Origin: Streptomyces sp. CBMA29
GTDB lineage: Bacteria; Actinomycetota; Actinomycetes; Streptomycetales; Streptomycetaceae
Assembly (NCBI RefSeq): GCF_014596445.1
Contig: NZ_MECL01000063.1
Coordinates: 23,761 to 87,760, forward strand
Reading direction: 5' to 3'
Length of the DNA: 64,000 nucleotides
The notes beneath the pieces are model-generated. The model made no database searches. It had not been told where the DNA came from and saw only the letters and a list, made by a program, of their open reading frames with translations. Of this stretch, positions 56,290-62,476 are shown in pieces (position 1 is the stretch's first letter; the number at the start of each line of letters is the position of its first letter). The translations under genes and the position numbers were made by a program.

Positions 56290-56329
56290 CACCTGCGAAA
56301 ACTCCCCGACAGCCCGGAAAGGGCCCCCG

Positions 56330-56644
56330 ATGCCCCTCATCCTCGCCGCTAGCCTCCTCACCCCGCTCATCACGCTCTGTTACGCCGTGCTGTGTGCGGT
56401 CTCGCCGTTCGGGAACTGCCGCAAGTGCTCCGGCTGGGGCTTCGCCATGACCACCGACCGCAAGGGCCGCGCCAAGCGCGGCAAGGACTGCCGCCGCTGC
56501 AAGACCACCGGCAAGCGCATACGCACCGGCCGCCACCTCTACAACCTCTGGCGCCGCACCTACGACCGCGGTACCGCCCACGACCAACCGGCCGCCACCG
56601 GCAGTCCGTTCACCCCGAACCAGAACCAGGGGGACCGCTCGTGA
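56330..56644 (+). CDS. Small membrane protein with DnaJ-like zinc motif
   Basis: 104 residues. An N-terminal membrane segment (LILAASLLTPLITLCYAVL) is followed by CRKCSGWG and CRRCKTTGKR, two CxxC pairs like a DnaJ zinc finger half. Typical of AICE genes behind traB; likely an Spd-type helper. Overlaps the next start by 4 bp. Confidence 0.6.
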   Translation: MPLILAASLLTPLITLCYAVLCAVSPFGNCRKCSGWGFAMTTDRKGRAKRGKDCRRCKTTGKRIRTGRHLYNLWRRTYDRGTAHDQPAATGSPFTPNQNQGDRS

Positions 56645-56835
56645 TCCTGTCCATTTCCGCCGTGCTGCTCTTCGGCGTCGCCTCGCTCTTCGCGGTCCGC
56701 TCGCGCGCGACCAACGTGCTTGCCGCGGTGGTGGTGTTCCTGTTCGGCTTCTACGCCGCCGCCTCCGGACTGGCCGGACCCATCACGGACTTCATGACCA
56801 GCGCCGCCCACACCCTCGCGCACCTGCGCGCCTGA
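56641..56835 (+). CDS. Tiny membrane protein
   Basis: 64 residues from GTG 56641 in a 4-bp overlap. Two hydrophobic segments (ILSISAVLLFGVASLFAV and VLAAVVVFLFGFYAAASGLA). Fits the small Spd proteins that accompany traB; no closer match. Confidence 0.6.
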   Translation: MILSISAVLLFGVASLFAVRSRATNVLAAVVVFLFGFYAAASGLAGPITDFMTSAAHTLAHLRA

Positions 56836-56856
56836 CACCGATCGGAGAAAGCCGTC

Positions 56857-57324
56857 ATGAACGAACCCATCACGTACCGGCGTCCGGTCGCCTACGACAC
56901 GGCGGCCGTGAACATCCACGCCCCCGCCCCGCTCACCCCCGCGCCCACCGTCCCGCTCATGCCCGTGCAGCCCGGCACCGTCCCGGCCGTGACGACCATC
57001 GTCCTGCCCGACGGCCGCGTCATCACCGGCTACGCCATCGAGCCCGCCAAGCCCGAACCGACCGCCGACAAGCCGCCCATCTCGCGTGCGGCGGTCAACG
57101 TCGCACTCGGGGGCGTCGGGTTCCTCGCCGTGTGCGGCGGACTGCTCATGCTGACCACCTTCATCGCGGCCCTGACCGCCCTGGTCACCCAGCTCATCAT
57201 CCTGGCCGCCGTCCTCATCGGCGGATTCGTCGCCGTGCAGCTCTTCACCGGCCGCGACACCGGCCGGGGCACGACGGTCAACATCCGCAAGGCCGTCATC
57301 AAGCGCAACAAGTTCTACGGCTGA
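56857..57324 (+). CDS. Spd-like membrane protein
   Basis: 155 residues. The first 75 are Pro/Thr-rich and soluble; then two membrane segments (GGVGFLAVCGGLLMLTTFIA, ALVTQLIILAAVLIGGFVAV) and a basic tail (NIRKAVIKRNKFYG). Spd proteins of this plan help DNA spread within mycelium in pSAM2-like elements. Name by context only. Confidence 0.6.
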   Translation: MNEPITYRRPVAYDTAAVNIHAPAPLTPAPTVPLMPVQPGTVPAVTTIVLPDGRVITGYAIEPAKPEPTADKPPISRAAVNVALGGVGFLAVCGGLLMLTTFIAALTALVTQLIILAAVLIGGFVAVQLFTGRDTGRGTTVNIRKAVIKRNKFYG

Positions 57325-57340
57325 CAGGGAGACACGCCTT

Positions 57341-57628
57341 ATGCGACTGCGCCTCGAACGGACCAACTTCCCGCGACCGGGCCTGTACCTGACCGATACC
57401 CCACGGCCGCGCTGCGGTGACTGCGCCGGTCAGGGAATCCACGAGTGGGATTACGGCGACGACACGGGCGAGTACGCCGGTACCGACTGGGCCTACTGCC
57501 CGTGCTGGAACCCCGACGGCCGGTGGCTGTTGCTGCCCCTGCCGCGCCGTCCCCGGTGGCTCCCGCGACGCGGCACCGGCCGCGACCCGTGGGGGCCCGG
57601 CGGCTACAGCGACGAACCGCCCTTCTAG
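57341..57628 (+). CDS. Small Cys-rich AICE protein
   Basis: 95 residues, with CGDCAGQGIHEWD and YCPCW forming a likely zinc site and a basic end (LPRRPRWLPRRGTGRD). Common in AICE operons, function unknown. Followed by hairpin copy 3. Confidence 0.6.
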   Translation: MRLRLERTNFPRPGLYLTDTPRPRCGDCAGQGIHEWDYGDDTGEYAGTDWAYCPCWNPDGRWLLLPLPRRPRWLPRRGTGRDPWGPGGYSDEPPF

Positions 57629-57634
57629 CTACGC

Positions 57635-57680
57635 CCGTGGGCGACGGCACTCCCGGACAAGGACAGCCCGCCGCCCACGG
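57635..57680 (+). promoter_or_regulatory. Conserved-loop hairpin, copy 3
   Basis: 13-bp stem CCGTGGGCGACGG / CCGCCGCCCACGG (one mismatch) around CACTCCCGGACAAGGACAGC, a 20-nt form of the loop. ATCCCGAC and the ribosome site of the primase gene follow. Confidence 0.75.
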
Positions 57681-57719
57681 TCTCCGTATCCCGACATTGC
57701 AGAACAGGAGACGTCCAGC

Positions 57720-58595
57720 ATGACACCTGACTGCCAACCCCGACATCTCACCGACGCGAATCACCCGGACGGGAACCACCTGCGGACCGCGCTCGCCCTG
57801 GCGGCGGCCGGTGTCCCGGTCCTGCCGCTGCGAGCGGGCAAGGTGCCGTTCGGCAACTGCCCCGTGTGCAAGGGCAACGCGTGCGGCGGGCGGCCGAACA
57901 TGAAGACCCCCGGCCCGTGCGCCTGCCCGCGCCCGTGCCACGCATGGGCCGCCGCGACCACTGCCCCGAACGTTCTCACCTCGCCCGTGTGGGCGGCGGT
58001 ATGGCGAGAGGCGGCGGCTGTCGCTTACCACCCCGGCGGCGGGGGGCTGACCGTGGTCGACCTCGACAACGCCGACGCCATCATGTGGGCCCGCGAGACG
58101 CTGCCCGGCACCCGGACCGTGCCGACGACACGGGGCGAGCACTGGCTGTACCGGGGCGCCATGCCATCCGCGAACGCGGTCCGGCCCGGCGTCGACATCA
58201 AGTCGACGATGGCCTACGCCCGTTGGCTCGGCCCCGGCACCGGCATGATCGCGGTCCTGCCGGACGCCGTGCGGGTACTGGCCGTGAAGAACCCCGTCGC
58301 CGTGCGGCCGGTCACCGTTACGGCGCCGGTTGGGGGTGGGGTGTGCCGTCACCGCACCCCGACGTACCTGGAACGCGGGATCGTCATGGCTGAGGAGACC
58401 ATCACCGCCGCGACCAGTGGGGTGCACGCCACCGTCTACCGCACGTTCCTGGCCGTGCTCTCCGCCCACGGGCGGTGCGGGTGCCTCACCGACACCCACA
58501 TCGGGCGGCTGTTCACCGCCGCTCAGGCCAAGGGCGAGACCGTGCGGCACTGCACCGACGCGTGGACCAACGCCCTTGCCCGGCTGGGGGTGTAG
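57720..58595 (+). CDS. Bifunctional primase-polymerase (Prim-Pol)
   Basis: 291 residues from ATG 57720, with AACAGGAG upstream. Features: VPVLPLRAGKVPFGNCPVC, a zinc region with CPVCKGNACGG and CACPRPCHAW, the metal-binding LTVVDLDNADA (D-x-D) and TTRGEHWLYRG, all of the Prim-Pol (AEP) superfamily. It starts DNA synthesis for AICE replication. The C-terminal 90 residues may bind the helicase encoded next. Confidence 0.8.
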   Translation: MTPDCQPRHLTDANHPDGNHLRTALALAAAGVPVLPLRAGKVPFGNCPVCKGNACGGRPNMKTPGPCACPRPCHAWAAATTAPNVLTSPVWAAVWREAAAVAYHPGGGGLTVVDLDNADAIMWARETLPGTRTVPTTRGEHWLYRGAMPSANAVRPGVDIKSTMAYARWLGPGTGMIAVLPDAVRVLAVKNPVAVRPVTVTAPVGGGVCRHRTPTYLERGIVMAEETITAATSGVHATVYRTFLAVLSAHGRCGCLTDTHIGRLFTAAQAKGETVRHCTDAWTNALARLGV

Positions 58596-58597
58596 CC

Positions 58598-60073
58598 GTG
58601 TCCGAGGACGAAAAGACGCCCGGCCGCGAGATCATCACCGACTACGCGCAAGCGAACTTCCGGTACTTCCGCACCGCCGACGGCACCGTCTACGCACAGC
58701 GCAACGGCCACCCCGTGGCCCGGCCGATCCGCTCCCAGGGCACCACCGGAAGCCACCGCCAGGAACTCATGGTCGGCCTGTTCCGCGACGGACGCGGCGT
58801 CTTCAACGGCACCGCCCTCAAAGAGGCATTGGACCTGATCGAGGCGCTTGCGCTCATCGAGGACGTGCAGCCGGTGAACATCCGCGTTGCCCCCGGATTC
58901 GACGGGGCCACGTGGCTGGACCTCGGCCGCGACGACGGCCGGTCGGTCCGTATCCACCCCACCGGGTGGGACATCCTCACCCCCGATCCCCGTGAGGTGT
59001 GCTGGCGCCGCACCCAGCTCACCGGGGAACTCCCCCTGCCGGTCAAGGACACCGACGGCAAAGGCATCGACCTGCTGCTGAGGTTGTGCAACTTCGCCAC
59101 CGCCGAGACCGAATGCCTGGCCATCGCGTGGCTGATCGGGTGCCTCGGGCCGTCGGTGCCCGTGCCCGCGCCGTTCCTCACCGGGCCCCAAGGGGCGGGG
59201 AAATCCACCGGCGGGCGGATGCTCATCCGGATCGTTGAGGGCATGAGCGGGGACCTGCGCCGGGCGCCGAAGGATGAGGAGAACCTGATCGCGGCCGTCG
59301 CGGCCGGATGGGTCACGGCACTGGACAACCTGTCCCACATGACGCCGGACCTGTCCGACGCGATGTGCTGCATCGTCACCGGTGCCGAGTCCGTCAAGCG
59401 GGCCCTGTTCACCGACGGGGACGTCCACCGTTCCCGCTACCGCCGCCCCTTGCTCCTCACCGGCATTGACGTGGGCGTCATCCGCCCCGACCTTGCCGAA
59501 CGCCTCCTCCCGCTGCGCCTGGAACGCCCCACGGTCCGGCGGACCGAGGCGGAACTGTGGGCGGAGTACGCCGACGTGCTGCCGGTCGTGCTCGGGTCGC
59601 TGCTGGATCTCACGGTCAAGGTCCGTGCCGCTGAAGCGGAGACGCCGACGGATCTGCGGATGGCGGACTTCGCCCACCTGTGCGCGCAGCTCGACGCCGC
59701 CACCGGATTGGGTGCGTTGGGCGCGTACCGGGCGAGTCTGGACGACCTCAACGACGACGTCATCGAGGGCGACTTGCTCGCGCAGACCGTCTTGCAGCAC
59801 GCCGACACGATCACGCCGGGCACGCAGGAACGGATGACGTCCACGGAGTGGCTTGCGCGCCTGAGCCGCCTCTACGCGGGCGAGGAACTGCGCTCCCTGC
59901 CTAAAGGATGGCCGACGACGGGGAAGGTCCTCTCCGACCGTCTCAAGCGCCTACAGCCCACCCTTGCCGCCCGTGGCGTCCTCATCGACTCCGGCCGCAC
60001 CTACGAGGGCCGCTACCTCGAAATCACCCGCCCCGCACCACCGCCACCGCCCGAGCAACAGCACGCGTTCTGA
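58598..60073 (+). CDS. Replicative helicase, D5/DnaB-like ATPase partner of Prim-Pol
   Basis: 491 residues from GTG 58598. The first 170 residues may be a primase-C-terminal-like region; Walker A is LTGPQGAGKSTGGRM (about 203) and Walker B-like GWVTALDNLSHM follows, as in the phage D5/AAA+ helicases. With the Prim-Pol gene 2 bp upstream it makes a replication unit, the Prim-Pol type of AICE replication instead of RepSA. The end is Pro-rich. Confidence 0.75.
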   Translation: MSEDEKTPGREIITDYAQANFRYFRTADGTVYAQRNGHPVARPIRSQGTTGSHRQELMVGLFRDGRGVFNGTALKEALDLIEALALIEDVQPVNIRVAPGFDGATWLDLGRDDGRSVRIHPTGWDILTPDPREVCWRRTQLTGELPLPVKDTDGKGIDLLLRLCNFATAETECLAIAWLIGCLGPSVPVPAPFLTGPQGAGKSTGGRMLIRIVEGMSGDLRRAPKDEENLIAAVAAGWVTALDNLSHMTPDLSDAMCCIVTGAESVKRALFTDGDVHRSRYRRPLLLTGIDVGVIRPDLAERLLPLRLERPTVRRTEAELWAEYADVLPVVLGSLLDLTVKVRAAEAETPTDLRMADFAHLCAQLDAATGLGALGAYRASLDDLNDDVIEGDLLAQTVLQHADTITPGTQERMTSTEWLARLSRLYAGEELRSLPKGWPTTGKVLSDRLKRLQPTLAARGVLIDSGRTYEGRYLEITRPAPPPPPEQQHAF

Positions 60074-60091
60074 CCAGCGTTCACCCGGACA

Positions 60092-60132
60092 AGCAAGAAG
60101 AGCACCCCCGCGCGAGGCGTGCTCCTCTTGCT
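60092..60132 (+). terminator. Terminator after the replication genes
   Basis: Stem AGCAAGAAGAGCAC / GTGCTCCTCTTGCT (one mismatch) with a C/G-rich loop, 19 bp after the helicase stop. Confidence 0.7.
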
Positions 60133-60245
60133 GTTCGGCGCACCGCGCCGCCCAAGGGTCGTGCCGCGAAGCGGCTCCTTCTTCATGCCTGAAGGCGCAC
60201 CCAACAGCAACAGACACCCCCTCTTTGTCCTAAGAGGGAAACCGC

Positions 60246-60450
60246 TGCGTCATGTGCGTCATGCGAGCGGAAAACACGGGCCTGAGCTGCGGCGAAGACC
60301 ATGACGCAGACGGAAAATCCTGCGTCATCCTGCGTCATGTGCGTCATGGCTGCGTCACCCCATGACGCACGCATGACGCACCCCCGAACCCCCGCGTCAT
60401 GCAAACCCCCAGGTCACAAGCCCGCATGACGCACATGACGCAATGACGCA
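60246..60450. repeat. TGCGTCAT iteron-like array, candidate replication origin
   Basis: Eleven exact copies of TGCGTCAT or its complement ATGACGCA and two near copies lie within 205 bp, in both orientations, between the replication genes and xis. Positions of exact copies: 60246, 60255, 60301, 60321, 60331, 60340, 60362, 60373, 60426, 60435, 60443. Density and location suit a replicase or excisionase binding region. Confidence 0.75.
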
Positions 60451-60490
60451 GAAATCCGAACCTAGGACAGGCAGATCCCCCTGAGAAGCC

Positions 60491-60730
60491 ATGAGACGAA
60501 AGGTGCTGCGCGTGGACATCACTCCGCTCAGCGAGGCAATCGACACCACTCTCGTTCTCCTCACGGTTGAGGAAGCCGCCCGCCGACTGCGGATCGGCCG
60601 GACCACCTGCTACGGACTCATCCGCACCGGAGAACTCGAATCCGTACCCGTCGGCCGTCTCCGCCGCGTCCCCGTCGACGCACCGGCCGCCTACGTCACC
60701 CGACTCCGCACCACCGACCAAGCAGCTTGA
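60491..60730 (+). CDS. xis: Excisionase (Xis), MerR-like
   Basis: 79 residues. LLTVEEAARRLRIGRTTCYG followed by LIRTGELESVPVGRLRRVP is the typical excisionase winged helix. It bends DNA so the integrase can excise the element. The start may be at GTG 60512 because ATG 60491 has a weak ribosome site. It is followed by hairpin copy 4 and the integrase. Confidence 0.85.
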   Translation: MRRKVLRVDITPLSEAIDTTLVLLTVEEAARRLRIGRTTCYGLIRTGELESVPVGRLRRVPVDAPAAYVTRLRTTDQAA

Positions 60731-60735
60731 CCACA

Positions 60736-60778
60736 CCGGGGCGGCGGCACTCCCGGACAGGACAGCCCGCCGCCCCGG
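60736..60778 (+). promoter_or_regulatory. Conserved-loop hairpin, copy 4
   Basis: Perfect 12-bp stem CCGGGGCGGCGG / CCGCCGCCCCGG around CACTCCCGGACAGGACAGC, 5 bp after the xis stop; CATCCCGAC and AAACAGGAG of the integrase follow. Confidence 0.8.
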
Positions 60779-60813
60779 CTCCATCCCGACACGCAAGAAA
60801 CAGGAGCCTGCCC

Positions 60814-62100
60814 ATGGCAGAGGACAAGAAGAAGGGCACTCGCCGCGCCAACGGCGAATCCGCGATCTACCTCGGAGCGGACGGCCGTTGGCACGCCCGC
60901 GTGCCGATGGGCTACAGGGACAACGGGGAGCCGTACCGCCGCCACATCACCCGCAAGACGCGCCCCGTCCTGCTGGACGCCGTCAAGAAATTGGAGAGGC
61001 AGCGCGACGCCGGTTCGGCGCAACAGCCGGGCAAACCGTGGACGGTTGGGAAGTGGCTCCAGCATTGGGTGGAGAACATCGCCAAACCCACGGTCAGTGA
61101 GAACACGTATGACGGGTACGAAGTTGCCGTTCGCGTCCACCTCGTTCCCGGCATCGGTAAGCACCGCCTCGACCGCTTGCAGCCCGAGCACCTTGAGAGC
61201 CTGTACCGCCGAATGCAGGCGAACGGGGAGCGCAAGGCCGGTACGGCTCACCAAGCTCACCGGACCGCCCGTACGGCGCTGGGAGAGGCGGCACGGCGCG
61301 GTTACACGGCGAAGAACGCGGCCAGTCTGGCGAAACCGCCACGGATCGAAGAGGACGAATCCGAGGTAGAGCCGTACTCCGTGGAAGAGGTCCAGTGCCT
61401 GCTGCTGGAAGCCAACAAGCGCCGGAATAGCGCCCGTTGGATGCTGGCATTGGCGCTCGGGCTCCGCCAGGGCGAAACGCTCGGACTGCGCTGGTCTGAC
61501 GTCGACCTGGAGAACGAGTATCTGAAGCTGCGACGGAACCGACTCCGCCCCCGGTACAAGCACGGATGCTCGGAAGCCTCGCCGTGCGGCCGGAAAGCGG
61601 GCTACTGCCCGGACCGGGTGCAGACCCGTCGGGAGACGAAGAACACCAAGTCCCGTGCGGGCCGCCGTGCCGTGCCCCTGCCGGGCCCGCTGGTCTCGAT
61701 GCTCCGTGCTCATGCTGAGACGCAAGCGCGCGAGCGGAAGGCGGCCGGCGACCTGTGGACCGAGTCGGAGTACGTGTTCACCAAGCCGCTTGGTGGCCCG
61801 CTGAGCCCGAACACGGACTACCACGACTGGAAACGCCTCTTGGCAGACGCGGGAGTCCGGGACGGGCGACTGCACGACGCACGACACACCGCCGCGACGG
61901 TCCTCATGCTGCTCGGTGTCCCCACCCGCGTCATTGATCAGATCATGGGGTGGGAGCCGGGCACGTCGGCAAGCATGCGTGCGCGGTACCTGCACGTGCC
62001 GGACGCCATGCTCAAGGACGTCGCGCAGAAGATCGCCGAAGCCATCTGGGGTCGCCCCGCCGCACCCCCTGTGGACAAAAACCAGGACAACGGCGGCTGA
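60814..62100 (+). CDS. int: Tyrosine integrase of the AICE
   Basis: 428 residues from ATG 60814, with AACAGGAG upstream. An arm-binding start (GESAIYLGADGRWHARVPMG), SAM-like core (VGKWLQHWVENIAKPTVSEN) and catalytic domain: Arg in LALGLRQGETLGLRW (about 217), HDARHTAA (His/Arg near 355) and the nucleophile Tyr in RARYLHVPDAM (about 391). It recombines attP with the tRNA-Ser(GGA) 3' end, which begins 65 bp after its stop. Confidence 0.95.
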   Translation: MAEDKKKGTRRANGESAIYLGADGRWHARVPMGYRDNGEPYRRHITRKTRPVLLDAVKKLERQRDAGSAQQPGKPWTVGKWLQHWVENIAKPTVSENTYDGYEVAVRVHLVPGIGKHRLDRLQPEHLESLYRRMQANGERKAGTAHQAHRTARTALGEAARRGYTAKNAASLAKPPRIEEDESEVEPYSVEEVQCLLLEANKRRNSARWMLALALGLRQGETLGLRWSDVDLENEYLKLRRNRLRPRYKHGCSEASPCGRKAGYCPDRVQTRRETKNTKSRAGRRAVPLPGPLVSMLRAHAETQARERKAAGDLWTESEYVFTKPLGGPLSPNTDYHDWKRLLADAGVRDGRLHDARHTAATVLMLLGVPTRVIDQIMGWEPGTSASMRARYLHVPDAMLKDVAQKIAEAIWGRPAAPPVDKNQDNGG

Positions 62101-62111
62101 GCGGACAACGA

Positions 62112-62142
62112 AGCGGCCCCGCTGTCATCAGCGGGACCGCTT
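62112..62142 (+). terminator. Terminator between int and tRNA-Ser
   Basis: Stem AGCGGCCCCGCT / AGCGGGACCGCT with a GTCATC-type loop followed by TTTGTTTT, a typical rho-independent shape. It ends the integrase transcript before the convergent tRNA gene. Confidence 0.75.
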
Positions 62143-62165
62143 TGTTTTGCCTGTTCAGGCAAGGT

Positions 62166-62219
62166 GCGGAGGATACGAGATTCGAACTCGTGAGGGGTTG
62201 CCCCCAACACGCTTTCCAA
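62166..62219 (-). repeat. Right att site inside tRNA-Ser
   Basis: The tRNA 3' segment shared with copies at 47966 (identical), 37822 and 6634. Confidence 0.9.
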
Positions 62220-62251
62220 GCGTGCGCCCTAGGCCACTAGGCGAATCCTCC
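62167..62251 (-). tRNA. tRNA-Ser(GGA)
   Basis: 85-nt class II tRNA on the minus strand: acceptor GGAGGAT / ATCCTCC, anticodon loop TTGGAAA giving GGA (reads UCC), a long variable arm TTGGGGGCAACCCCC, and a T-arm with GTTCGAATC. CCA is not encoded. The 3' end is the integration target of the element on its left. Confidence 0.95.
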
Positions 62252-62321
62252 GGGGGGAACAGTACAGGGCTTGGGGGGGTGGTTGCGAACTCGATGGGGG
62301 GGGGGGGATCGGGTAGGGTGG

Positions 62322-62415
62322 GCGGCAGCCCCTCACGTGGCGCTATCTCGCTGAACTCCCCCAGGGCCGGAAGGCAGCAAGGGTAGGTGGGCTCTGGCGG
62401 GTGCGTGGGGGGTCT
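62322..62415 (+). ncRNA. ffs: Small SRP RNA (4.5S-like)
   Basis: The conserved apical part GGCCGGAAGGCAGCAAGGGT lies at about 62365, within GAACTCCCCCAGGGCC... and GTGGGCTCTGGCGGGTG, and the outer arms GCCCCTCACG / CGTGGGGGG pair. This RNA forms the signal recognition particle with Ffh. Its place before dnaX is typical of Streptomyces. Ends are approximate. A G-run (62296-62307) lies just upstream. Confidence 0.85.
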
Positions 62416-62476
62416 TTGCGTGGGGCGGCGGGGATGACGGGGCCGGATGTCGGTGGGCCCGGATAACCTCGTAGGC

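Larger units (their letters stand above)
47966..62219. mobile_element. Actinomycete integrative conjugative element (AICE)
   Basis: Flanked by 54-bp identical att repeats. It carries integrase, excisionase, a primase-polymerase plus helicase, an FtsK/TraB translocase, Spd-like small membrane genes, and XRE and GntR regulators, the standard AICE set. All key genes read through without frameshift, so it looks functional. Confidence 0.9.

Noticed and set aside
60246..60450. CRISPR array
   Set aside because: Repeats are only 8 bp, in both orientations and irregularly spaced, with no cas genes.
62296..62307. Run of G bases as a functional element
   Set aside because: A homopolymer before the SRP RNA could be a sequencing or slippage feature; no evidence for a role.
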